64,000 nucleotides of DNA from Desulfovibrio inopinatus DSM 10711. GTDB lineage: Bacteria > Desulfobacterota > Desulfovibrionia > Desulfovibrionales > Desulfovibrionaceae. The stretch is from positions 1 to 64,000 of the forward strand of contig NZ_AUBP01000027.1 of NCBI RefSeq assembly GCF_000429305.1. The letters run 5' to 3'. Position 1 is the first letter of the stretch, and each line of letters starts with the position of its first letter. The notes beneath the pieces are model-generated. The model was not told where the DNA came from, searched no databases, and saw nothing but the letters and a program-made list of their open reading frames with translations. Of this stretch, positions 44,108-51,828 are shown one piece after another. Both the position numbers and the translations under genes were made by a program.

Positions 44108-45244
44108 TCAGACCAGGGATGGCTTGTCCCAAAGATTGAGTTTGGTGCCGATGCCTTTGGCCAAGGCGTTGCGGTACACAATAGTACCCCAGGCGACGTC
44201 TTCGACGGGCAGGCCACCGACGGAATAGATAACGATTTCGTTGTCATTTTTTCGAGCTGGGAGCTTGCCGGTAAGGACATCGCCAAGATCTTCAAGTTGT
44301 TCGCGTTGCATACGGCCGTCGGCCATGAGATCCATGCAATGCACGGCCGGAATGGGGATGGTATGATAGGCCGGGTAGGGCATTTCTTCAGCCCAGGCTT
44401 CGTATAACCCCACGTAGTCGGCCACATTGCGAGCCCGATTGAGGATGAAATCGTCGTCAAATCGTGCTGCGGCCGGACAGCAGATAGTCGCGCCGGGTTT
44501 GATCCAGTCTTCCTTGATGTAGGGATATTCGTTGATGTCACCGGTGGGCGAGGACGTGGCCACGCAGACGATGTCGGCATCGCGTACAGCATTTTTGATG
44601 TCCTCTACGACTTCGATATCGCGGACGGCGGGATATTTATCTTTCACATAGGTGATGAAGTTTTGGATGGATTTTTGACTTCTGCCTTTGATTTTGATGC
44701 GCTTGATGCCGGGACGTACTGCCATAAATGCGTCGAGAGCTGTTTTGCTCATAACACCAGGACCGACGATACCGACGACTTCGCTGTCTTTCTTGGCAAA
44801 GTAGCGTGCTCCCACACCGGGCACTGCGCCGGTGCGGTATGCGCTCAAAATGTTGGCGGACATGTACGCCAGAGGTGCGCCAGTGTCTTTATCGTTGAGC
44901 GTCAGCATCAAGATTGAGCGTGGCAGATCTTTTTGTTTATTGGCGGTGTTGGATCCGTACCATTTCATACCGACCATATCGAATTCGCCCCCGAGGTAGG
45001 CGGGCATAGCCATGAAACGGCGGTCCGGACCGTTGACCGGCATATTGGGAAAAGGAGATTCGTCGGGAAAGACCATCATAACGCCGTGAGAATTACTGTT
45101 TGGGCCGCCCATACGAAAATCGCCGATTTTGAGGAGGCGAAACATTTCTTCCATGGCATCTACGCAGGCACCCATGTTGGTCACGCCTGCTTTGATCATG
45201 TCTTCCTCGCTCAAATACAGAAAATCGATGATTGGGTATGTCAT
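44108..45244 (-). CDS. Ornithine cyclodeaminase/mu-crystallin family protein
   Basis: A 378-residue NAD(P)-binding protein. The Rossmann motif is VVGIVGPGVMSKTALDAF and the family signature is LSAYRTGAVPGVGARYFA. As I recall, long versions starting near-identically (DFLYLSEEDMIKAGV) are labelled tyramine oxidase subunit B in databases; that label is uncertain. Members reduce cyclic imines such as pyrroline-carboxylate or deaminate ornithine. In opine catabolism Ocd sits beside OoxAB, matching this operon. AAGGAG precedes the start. Confidence 0.85.
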   Translation of the reverse strand: MTYPIIDFLYLSEEDMIKAGVTNMGACVDAMEEMFRLLKIGDFRMGGPNSNSHGVMMVFPDESPFPNMPVNGPDRRFMAMPAYLGGEFDMVGMKWYGSNTANKQKDLPRSILMLTLNDKDTGAPLAYMSANILSAYRTGAVPGVGARYFAKKDSEVVGIVGPGVMSKTALDAFMAVRPGIKRIKIKGRSQKSIQNFITYVKDKYPAVRDIEVVEDIKNAVRDADIVCVATSSPTGDINEYPYIKEDWIKPGATICCPAAARFDDDFILNRARNVADYVGLYEAWAEEMPYPAYHTIPIPAVHCMDLMADGRMQREQLEDLGDVLTGKLPARKNDNEIVIYSVGGLPVEDVAWGTIVYRNALAKGIGTKLNLWDKPSLV

Positions 45245-45274
45245 TGTCGAGGCTCCTTAAAGTTCAGAGAGAAT

Positions 45275-45670
45275 TTAGATGAGTTCACAGCCGATGACCG
45301 CTTCGAGTTCGATTTCTACGAACTGGGTCGGACGATTCAGCTTCGGTGTCTCCACCATGGTGAACAGCGGGCGAACTGCCTTGAAAAATTCGCTGTAAGC
45401 TGCTGCCACGTCCTTGGCATAGGCCATGTCCGTGACATAGGCTTTGACCTTGATAACGTCTGAGGTTGTGGCGCCTGCCTGGCTCAGAAGATCGACAAAT
45501 TTGGTGAAAATATATGTGGCTTGTGCCTGGGGAGTGTCTCCGGCCACGGTGCCGTCGGGCTGTACGGCGGTAGTGCCGCCGATGCAAACCCGGTTGCCGA
45601 CTTTCACCATGCGGGAGTATCCAGCGATTTCTTCCAGCGGAGCTCCCGACGAGTAGTTGATGCGTTGCAT
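45275..45670 (-). CDS. RidA/YjgF-family imine deaminase
   Basis: A 131-residue protein with the RidA fold; the conserved Arg is in FKAVRPLFTMVE and the end reads VEIELEAVIG. RidA proteins hydrolyse reactive enamine/imine intermediates released by amino acid oxidases. As the first gene of an amine/amino acid dehydrogenase operon it fits as the step after oxidation. AAGGAGG gives a strong start. Confidence 0.92.
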   Translation of the reverse strand: MQRINYSSGAPLEEIAGYSRMVKVGNRVCIGGTTAVQPDGTVAGDTPQAQATYIFTKFVDLLSQAGATTSDVIKVKAYVTDMAYAKDVAAAYSEFFKAVRPLFTMVETPKLNRPTQFVEIELEAVIGCELI

Positions 45671-46095
45671 GATGCTGCCTTGCCTCCTTGCATACTGTGA
45701 TGAACTGTCGCCTTAAAGATCACCGAAAAACAAAGTGCGAATATTGTAAAAATCGGAACTGTTTGTTGGATGCTATGGAAAGAGAGGTTGAGAGACGAGA
45801 TTTTTGTGGGTGAAATGTTTTTTATTTTAGATATGTTATTGGAAATTGAAAGACGGATAGGTGCATTGGGAGAAACTTTGCAAAATTGTAGGAAATGAAG
45901 TAACTTTTTTGAAGAGCGCGGCTCAAGAATTCATTATGCGCTGTTTTTTTTGTTATCAAGACACGTGGCTCATCGCGTGTCGATATTTTCTCATCATTAT
46001 TTTGAGTGGTTACGAAAAAATATGAAAGCAAGAAAAAAGTGGTCTCGTGTGGCACTGCTATTGCAAATCATCTGCCAATATTGAGGAGGCAGATT
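45671..46095. other. Divergent intergenic region, RidA operon / AraC gene
   Basis: AT-rich, 425 bases, no gene supported. It must contain the promoters of both divergent genes. I found no good -24/-12 match for the RidA operon; the nearest, around 45706-45725, has the wrong spacing. No clear palindrome was seen. Confidence 0.4.
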
Positions 46096-46887
46096 ATGAT
46101 GTCTGAGCGGTCGTACGTCCCTGAACAGCCCTTCTTCGAGCTGTCCACTGAAAACTATATCTCCCGGTTTGGTGCGTCCTCCGGAGTGATGGCGCAATAT
46201 TATAGTTTCCTTGTTGCTCCAGACGTAGAGCTGGCGATTGTCGCGGTTCCGGATGGAGCCGTGGACATTCTTTTCCATTGCTCCGGCAACCGGCCTGAAG
46301 CGCAAGTCTGCGGGTCGGTGAAAAAAGGGACGTTGGTCGAATTTGAGCGAGGCTGCCTGTACTTCGGCGTACGCTTTTTTCCCGGAACAGCGGAAGCATT
46401 GCTACAGTGTCCACTCAATCAGTTTACGGAAAAGCAGATTCACCTTGGCGATGTCCAGGGAAGTGCCAGCGAGTTGGAAGAGAAGATCAGTGCGGCTTCC
46501 TCATTCGCAGAGCGTATCGCCTTGTTCGAACAATTTCATGCTGGCTGTGCACGGCAGAACACGGGCGTTTCGTCTCTCGTGTCCTTTTTGCTTGATACAA
46601 TTAATAGCTCTATAGGCGAAATCCGCATTAGCGATCTGGCAACGAAGACCGGCTATTCAACCCGCCACATCAGCGGTCTATTCACCCGCGCTATTGGTAT
46701 TTCTCCCAAACTCTATGCCCGCATCGTTCGCTTTCAACGCTGTTTCGGTCGCTTGCGGGAATATCAGAAATCATCGTTTGCCAACCTGGCTCAAGACAGC
46801 GGCTATTACGACCAAGCCCACCTCATCAACGAATTTCGCGAATTCTCTCTCTGTACACCGACGCAGGTTCTGGGGGCTTGTGTGTAG
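46096..46887 (+). CDS. AraC-family transcriptional regulator
   Basis: A 263-residue regulator with an N-terminal domain of the type found in many short AraC proteins (AIVAVPDGAVDILFHCSGN) and a C-terminal double helix-turn-helix (IRISDLATKTGYSTRHISGLF, then FANLAQDSGYYDQAHLINEF). GAGGAGG precedes the ATG at 46096. It is divergent from the RidA operon and may control it. It shares its general architecture with the AraC protein at 51829-52776, a second member in 6 kb. Confidence 0.88.
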   Translation: MMSERSYVPEQPFFELSTENYISRFGASSGVMAQYYSFLVAPDVELAIVAVPDGAVDILFHCSGNRPEAQVCGSVKKGTLVEFERGCLYFGVRFFPGTAEALLQCPLNQFTEKQIHLGDVQGSASELEEKISAASSFAERIALFEQFHAGCARQNTGVSSLVSFLLDTINSSIGEIRISDLATKTGYSTRHISGLFTRAIGISPKLYARIVRFQRCFGRLREYQKSSFANLAQDSGYYDQAHLINEFREFSLCTPTQVLGACV

Positions 46888-47053
46888 AGAGGGATGCTTC
46901 GGTACCTATGAAGAAGGGGACGCGATGCCTACAGGTCATAAAGACAACGTTGGACGATCGCTATTCAATTTTTCTTTGAATGTATTCTGCTGGGGATGCG
47001 TTTTAATTTGTCTTGAGAAAAGCCGCTGAGTAGTCCAAGCCAACGGAGGACGT

Positions 47054-47446
47054 CTAGGATTCATCCTGCTTTACAATTTCATTGCCGTATGAATTGTCTA
47101 TAGCGCATTGCCAGATTCCGTCGGAACTTTTGCAGAAGACATACGCGGCCTTTCGCTCCGTTACGGGCAAATTCGGTGCTGAAATGACTGTGTTGGCATG
47201 GACCAAAGCGATATTTCCTGATTCAAGAATTTCCATTCCTTTTTGTTTTACGTTGAGTCCATTCTTAAAATAGACGGCAATAGCTTCAAAAGCCTTGCGA
47301 ATTGCGTCCTTCCCCTGAGCAGTACGTCCTGGTTCAACAACCAGTACCGCATCATCGGTGTAAATATCCATCAACGTGTCGAAATCTTCAGCGATAATGG
47401 CCTTGTCTGCTTTTTCAATTTGCAGTTCTACGGGATGCTTTTTCAT
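47054..47446 (-). CDS. SnoaL/ketosteroid-isomerase-like small protein
   Basis: A 130-residue NTF2-fold protein: EKADKAIIAEDFDTLMDIYTDDAVLVV and GKDAIRKAFEAIAVYF are typical of the SgcJ/EcaC-type SnoaL families. The catalytic function is unknown. GGGAG supports the ATG at 47446; the longer frame from 47671 is unlikely. It stands alone between the AraC gene and the radical SAM cluster and may not belong to it. Confidence 0.8.
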   Translation of the reverse strand: MKKHPVELQIEKADKAIIAEDFDTLMDIYTDDAVLVVEPGRTAQGKDAIRKAFEAIAVYFKNGLNVKQKGMEILESGNIALVHANTVISAPNLPVTERKAAYVFCKSSDGIWQCAIDNSYGNEIVKQDES

Positions 47447-47830
47447 ATTTGTCTCCCAACTCTTCATGAAGTGCTGAGTAATGCGTAATGCTTTACCCCC
47501 AAAATACAAGTGTTGAACAATCAGAGACAATGTTTTTTCATTTTCAATGAAGTCCTTTGCGGGAATGCTTCCTCTTATGAGGCGACAGCAGGAAATATTG
47601 AAATATATCCTTCCTGCTGTGTGAGAAGTTTCATCTCTGGCTGATTTTAACCTCATTGTTGTATCTGTCAAATGGCGGCGCTATCGGCTTATGGGAAACG
47701 GATCTCAAGGTTGTTGCACCTCAGTACGTTGTACTGAGGTGCAACAAAGATGAGCGTGATGAATCTCAGCCGAGTCTGAATTCATAAAGAGGGATGGGAT
47801 TTCACCGCGTTGGAGCCGTGGGGGTGGTGC
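47447..47830. other. Intergenic region downstream of the radical SAM gene
   Basis: 384 bases with no supported gene. It includes the upstream region of the SnoaL-like gene and a long hairpin at 47711-47747. A 26-codon frame overlaps that hairpin on the minus strand (47705-47785) but has no ribosome binding site. Confidence 0.5.
47711..47747. repeat. 17-bp perfect hairpin downstream of the radical SAM operon
   Basis: TTGTTGCACCTCAGTAC (47711-47727) and its complement (47731-47747) with a three-base loop. It lies 84 bases after the operon's last stop codon. Neither strand has a T-run, so it is not a standard terminator; it may be a transcript-end stabiliser or a protein site. Confidence 0.65.
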
Positions 47831-48868
47831 TTACGATAAGATAGCCCGTGTAATGTACTGCGTTCCTGCGCAATGGCTACGATTAAAGGACGGAATGTGC
47901 TTTATCCAGTCCGCATCATTGTACTCAAGGCTATAATTGTTTCCATTCTCAATGATTTTGCCAATTTTAAATTTGGGATCTGACAGCAAGAAGCAAGGAT
48001 AAATGTCGTCTTCGGGGGTTATGTATATAAAATGTCCCCGTTCATTTTTTCCGGCGAGACAGAACCTGCTCTGTTTTGCAGCTCGTTTGGAGACATTGTC
48101 TCCATGGGGATTAGGTCCAAAATTCGCCTGAAAATCAAACTCTATGCGCTCGTATTTAGGGTTCTCACTGAGCAGTTTCCACGTATCCCAAAATTTGTTG
48201 ATGTATTGCATATCAAGCAATTCATTCTTCTTACTTTTAGATCTCCCCAAGTAGATCAAATTCATAAATTGAATTTCATCCACTTCCATGTCGGCGAGCT
48301 CGTCGCATACCTCCACGATATGAGGTAAGGTCTCGGTGGTTACGACATAGTTTACAATCGTTCGAAAGCCATGCTCTTTTGAAAGTTGAATGGCTCTGAG
48401 CGATTTTTCTCGGTCTCGTCCGGTCATTTCTTCGTGAATACCTTTGGGGAACAATGTGTGTCGAATGTCAGAGATTTCATATTCACGAAGAAGAGGAAAA
48501 AACTCTTGGTGTCTGCTGAGAAGAATCAAACCATTGGTCGTGATTTCATTCCACTGGCACTTTTTCATCAGTTCCAGGAAATTCCAGAATTCAGGCAGCC
48601 ATTCATTGATAAGTGGTTGAACATGATATCCATCATCGAGCAATAAAGACGTCACTTTGTCTGCTTTTTCATAAGACCATGACGCATTGTTTGCTTCGGG
48701 ATCTCCATCTTGATAACAATATTTGCATCGCGAGTTGCATTTTCGTGACATCCATACCATTGCGTACTTATAAAAGATTTCTCCAGATTCATTCTCATCG
48801 CCAAGGACTTCATGTACCGTGTTGCGGAAATTTTTTCTAGATCCGAGATTCTCAATGTTCTTTTGCAT
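47831..48868 (-). CDS. Radical SAM enzyme
   Basis: A 345-residue radical SAM protein. The cluster-binding motif CNSRCKYCY (Cys44, Cys48, Cys51) follows VWMS, and the barrel shows EITTNGLILL and NYVVTTETLPHIVEVC. The C-terminal part has several cysteines (SRFCLAGKN, IYPCFLL, RSHCAGTQ), suggesting a partial SPASM/twitch-like auxiliary cluster site, as in peptide-modifying enzymes. GGAG precedes the start. It is the last gene of the four-gene operon; substrate unknown. Confidence 0.9.
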   Translation of the reverse strand: MQKNIENLGSRKNFRNTVHEVLGDENESGEIFYKYAMVWMSRKCNSRCKYCYQDGDPEANNASWSYEKADKVTSLLLDDGYHVQPLINEWLPEFWNFLELMKKCQWNEITTNGLILLSRHQEFFPLLREYEISDIRHTLFPKGIHEEMTGRDREKSLRAIQLSKEHGFRTIVNYVVTTETLPHIVEVCDELADMEVDEIQFMNLIYLGRSKSKKNELLDMQYINKFWDTWKLLSENPKYERIEFDFQANFGPNPHGDNVSKRAAKQSRFCLAGKNERGHFIYITPEDDIYPCFLLSDPKFKIGKIIENGNNYSLEYNDADWIKHIPSFNRSHCAGTQYITRAILS

Positions 48869-48921
48869 GACTGTATCTCCATGAAGAGCAGGACGGAATC
48901 CTATGTATCCGTTCTACAAAG

Positions 48922-49752
48922 TTAGGCATTGTGTGGGCTGCATTGAGCAACCCTGGTACACTGCATGTCGGCATCAGCAAAAATATGTTCAATGAGAGGC
49001 TTCTCTGGGCGAGATGGTTCCAGTATGTCGGCGTGGTTGATTCCTCTGTACATGATGAATGAGTCTGCTGTTGACTTGTCAGAATTCCACATCAACAGTT
49101 TGATTCCTTCAGTGACTGCGATAGATCCTGCTATGGATATAACCGGAGCAAGATATGCATAATTTGCATCGGTCGCATCTATTTTATCCGTATCTGTGTC
49201 GTCGATGTATGCTTTTCTCATCATGCATTCAAAGCATACCTGGCTGTTATTCGGATCATACGTATACACAAAAGCCTTGAATCCGAGTGAGCCCATGTGT
49301 ACAGCAGGGATCTTATTCCTTATGCAAAATTCATTGATGAGGTAGTGCATGTTCCATTTGTCGATGGAAACATATATGAGGATGTTTTTGTACCTGCTGT
49401 ATACATCCTCAAGAATTTCTGTGCTTACCTTTTCCGGGATGACCTCGATATCAATGCCAGGATTGGCTTTTTCAAGATAGGCTTTGGCCGAGTCAACTTT
49501 CTTCATCCCAACTGTTTGGTCGGTATGCACGAATTGTCTGCCCAAGTTGGAATACTCTACGATATCATGATCGCACAGTATTATGCGTCCCACATTGGAC
49601 AGAGCAAATTGATGCGCCCCGGCGGAACCTCCTCCTCCCAGTCCTAAAATGAGTACCGTAGCGTCAAAGAGCTTTTGCATGCCTTCGTCTCCAATATGGG
49701 GGACGAGAGCTTGCTTGTGGAACCGTTCCAAATCAACAGTGTCCCTTTTCAT
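48922..49752 (-). CDS. ThiF/MoeB/E1-like adenylating enzyme
   Basis: A 276-residue protein with the E1 fold: glycine loop LGLGGGGSAGAHQF (about 37-48), DHDIVEYSNLGRQF (Asp61, Asp63, Asn69, Arg72, Gln73) and Lys84/85. Family members adenylate a C-terminal carboxylate of a protein or peptide, or form cyclic threonylcarbamoyl-adenosine. The usual catalytic-cysteine segment before the last helices (LAPVISIAGSIAVTEGIKLL) has no cysteine. CFEC may be half of a zinc site. It overlaps the acyltransferase-like gene by ATGA and sits 53 bases before the radical SAM gene. Confidence 0.9.
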   Translation of the reverse strand: MKRDTVDLERFHKQALVPHIGDEGMQKLFDATVLILGLGGGGSAGAHQFALSNVGRIILCDHDIVEYSNLGRQFVHTDQTVGMKKVDSAKAYLEKANPGIDIEVIPEKVSTEILEDVYSRYKNILIYVSIDKWNMHYLINEFCIRNKIPAVHMGSLGFKAFVYTYDPNNSQVCFECMMRKAYIDDTDTDKIDATDANYAYLAPVISIAGSIAVTEGIKLLMWNSDKSTADSFIMYRGINHADILEPSRPEKPLIEHIFADADMQCTRVAQCSPHNA

Positions 49753-50387
49753 GCAGACATCTCCTTTGAGAATGACGATTCTTGGATAGATAAAAATGAA
49801 GGTTCAAGGAGGTACTTCATTCCCTTCTGTTCAACGTATGATGATACATTCGCCATACAGTCGGCTAATGGAGCACCCCAAATGATGACTGGTCCAATTT
49901 CTCCTTTTATGCATTCACCGATGCGTTGGTATCCAAGTTTTGGAAGAAACGAAATTGATATAGAGTTATCTATTCTGCAGTCGACAGCGATATATTGAAC
50001 GCGGTATGCATAGAATAGTTTGTACATGAAAATGTGCATGAGGATATTGGCGAATGACCTTCTGTGGACCCGAAGCACAGCCGCCCGCGACCAGAAAGCG
50101 ATTTTACCGTGTTGAGCGTAATATGGTGAGAGATCGAAGTATTTATCAATGTCGAGATCTCCATATCGTTCGCTAATATTGGTGGTTATAGTTCCAATGG
50201 GAAAATATTTGTTATAACAAAGTATGTATTGTTCATTCGGCATTCTGTTTAACTGTAAACAACTTTCCGTGTAACTTTGTTCCGCTCCAAACACCTCTTT
50301 TCGAACACAATAGATTTTGTTAAATTCTTCTTCACTTTCAGCTAGCTTGACCTGAATATCCTTTTGAAGGCTATTTAACATTGTCAT
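49749..50387 (-). CDS. GNAT-fold N-acyltransferase-like protein
   Basis: A 212-residue protein that begins like long-chain N-acyl amino acid synthases and autoinducer synthases (EEEFNKIYCVRKEVFG, PIGTITTNIS) and then follows a GNAT-like pattern: SRAAVLRVHRRSFANILMHI and VDCRIDNSISISFLPKLGY. It probably transfers an acyl or acetyl group to an amine. GGAGAC precedes the start; AAGGAG for the next gene lies inside its end. Assigned by pattern only. Confidence 0.7.
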   Translation of the reverse strand: MTMLNSLQKDIQVKLAESEEEFNKIYCVRKEVFGAEQSYTESCLQLNRMPNEQYILCYNKYFPIGTITTNISERYGDLDIDKYFDLSPYYAQHGKIAFWSRAAVLRVHRRSFANILMHIFMYKLFYAYRVQYIAVDCRIDNSISISFLPKLGYQRIGECIKGEIGPVIIWGAPLADCMANVSSYVEQKGMKYLLEPSFLSIQESSFSKEMSA

Positions 50388-50416
50388 TGTTTCGTCTCCA
50401 TCGAGGTTTGCAAATA

Positions 50417-51622
50417 TTATTCGAGGGATTCGACGCGTTCATGAATAGCTGTGCTGGAAAGAGACAGAGCACACATTCCAGCAAGAAGACAGAACGCTAA
50501 TGTAGAGTACCATATATTTTCCCACTGATCTTGTTGTGTAATATGGCCGGCAACTGTCACTCCTGCAGCAGTGCCTACATACATGAACGAATTGCTCCAT
50601 GAAATTGATCTGGCCTTTAAGTCAGCAGCAATGAGCGTAAGGAGTGTTTGTTGTGTGGCAATGAAAGCGCCACTGCTAAAGAACCAGACAAGAAGGCAAA
50701 ATAACGTGAGACTTATGAAGTGTGTATGCGTTAAGCCAATGATGGAAGTACACAGCAACGTGATCCAGACGATTTGCAAGAGTCCTTCTTTTAGATCCTT
50801 GCTGCGCCAAAAATCGACAATTCTGCCCGCAATCAAACCGCCGGCGAGACTTCCCACACCAACCAATCCAGTGACTAAGCCGAGATTCGTTGTTGAGAGA
50901 TCATAACGAGCTTTCAACAACGCGCCGAGATAGGTGAATGACCCAAAATTGGCTCCTGCCCAGAAGAAGCATGTGAGGAGAGCCAGCCATATTTCCTTAT
51001 TTTGAAAGACATAAAAGCTTGATATGATAGGGTTTCCAGTTTGTTTTGTTTTTCGAACAGGGTAAAGATAGACCTGTCGAATGAGCACTGGGGCGAGAAC
51101 CAACGTCATAATACCGATCACACGAAAGGCCCATTTCCAACCTATTGAGCCTGAAATATAGCTGCCGATGGGAACCCCGAGGAATTGACCGAGTGCAAAC
51201 GATGCCATGACCCACCCCATAACCTTGCCTCGAATGGAGGGATGGGTGGTATCACCAATAAAGGCCCACATGGACGGTCCCGCCATCGCTGCTCCAATAG
51301 CGGTGAGGAGCCTGGCCAAGAGGAGGCCGGCCAACGTAGAAGCATAGGATGCGGCAATATTGCCCAAAATGAAGAGTACCGAACCAACGCTGATCAGCCG
51401 CTGTCGGCCAATGAGATCGGAGAATGTCCCGAGGAAGGGAGCAAACATCGCATAGAATATCATATACAATGATACGGTTTGTGCCGCCGCCGCTATCGGG
51501 ACATTCAAATCCGACGCTATGGTGGGGAGTATGGGTGAAATGAGGAAATTCTCTGTTCCTATAAGGAACATGAGTGTGAAGATCGTTGATAAGGTTGCAG
51601 CATTAACGCGTTGAAGTTCCAT
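50417..51622 (-). CDS. MFS exporter (DHA1-like)
   Basis: A 401-residue transporter of about twelve helices with the MFS motif GTFSDLIGRQRLI between helices 2 and 3 and a motif-C-like stretch GVPIGSYISGSIGWKW after helix 5 as in drug-efflux antiporters. It heads the operon with the acyltransferase-like, E1-like and radical SAM genes and most likely exports their product. GAGGT precedes the ATG. The AraC regulator lies 206 bases upstream on the same strand. Confidence 0.9.
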   Translation of the reverse strand: MELQRVNAATLSTIFTLMFLIGTENFLISPILPTIASDLNVPIAAAAQTVSLYMIFYAMFAPFLGTFSDLIGRQRLISVGSVLFILGNIAASYASTLAGLLLARLLTAIGAAMAGPSMWAFIGDTTHPSIRGKVMGWVMASFALGQFLGVPIGSYISGSIGWKWAFRVIGIMTLVLAPVLIRQVYLYPVRKTKQTGNPIISSFYVFQNKEIWLALLTCFFWAGANFGSFTYLGALLKARYDLSTTNLGLVTGLVGVGSLAGGLIAGRIVDFWRSKDLKEGLLQIVWITLLCTSIIGLTHTHFISLTLFCLLVWFFSSGAFIATQQTLLTLIAADLKARSISWSNSFMYVGTAAGVTVAGHITQQDQWENIWYSTLAFCLLAGMCALSLSSTAIHERVESLE

Positions 51623-51726
51623 ATTTGCGTGACCTCAATACTGTAGAAATGCTTTGTCTATTTAAGATGGGAAGTGCTCCAGCCATCGAGAGACAGACCG
51701 GCGCACGCACTGAAAGAGCTTTGCGA

Positions 51727-51747
51727 ACTGAGAACACAGTTCTCAGT
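51727..51747. promoter_or_regulatory. 21-bp palindrome between the AraC gene and the MFS operon
   Basis: ACTGAGAAC and GTTCTCAGT separated by ACA are perfect nine-base arms. It lies about 105 bases upstream of the MFS start, so it could be an operator; as a hairpin on the minus strand it could instead end the AraC transcript. Confidence 0.5.
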
Positions 51748-51828
51748 CCACAACGTCATCAAGTGGTTGAAATAGGGCATTGCCCATTCTGTGCTTTATG
51801 ATCTGTCCGAGTATCCTCGGCATCGACC

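Noticed and set aside
45706-45725. Possible sigma-54 promoter for the RidA operon.
   Set aside because: The GG-GC distance is eleven instead of ten bases and the flanking consensus is absent.
47705-47785. A 26-codon minus-strand frame downstream of the radical SAM gene that might be a precursor peptide (contains CysCys near its middle).
   Set aside because: It has no ribosome binding site and half of it is the 17-bp hairpin, so the frame is most likely a by-product of the inverted repeat.
48922-51622. Reading the MFS, acyltransferase-like and ThiF genes as a microcin C (MccCEB) cluster.
   Set aside because: The ThiF protein is shorter than MccB, no short Asn-ending precursor was found, and microcin C clusters do not need this type of radical SAM enzyme. 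Only the general logic is shared.
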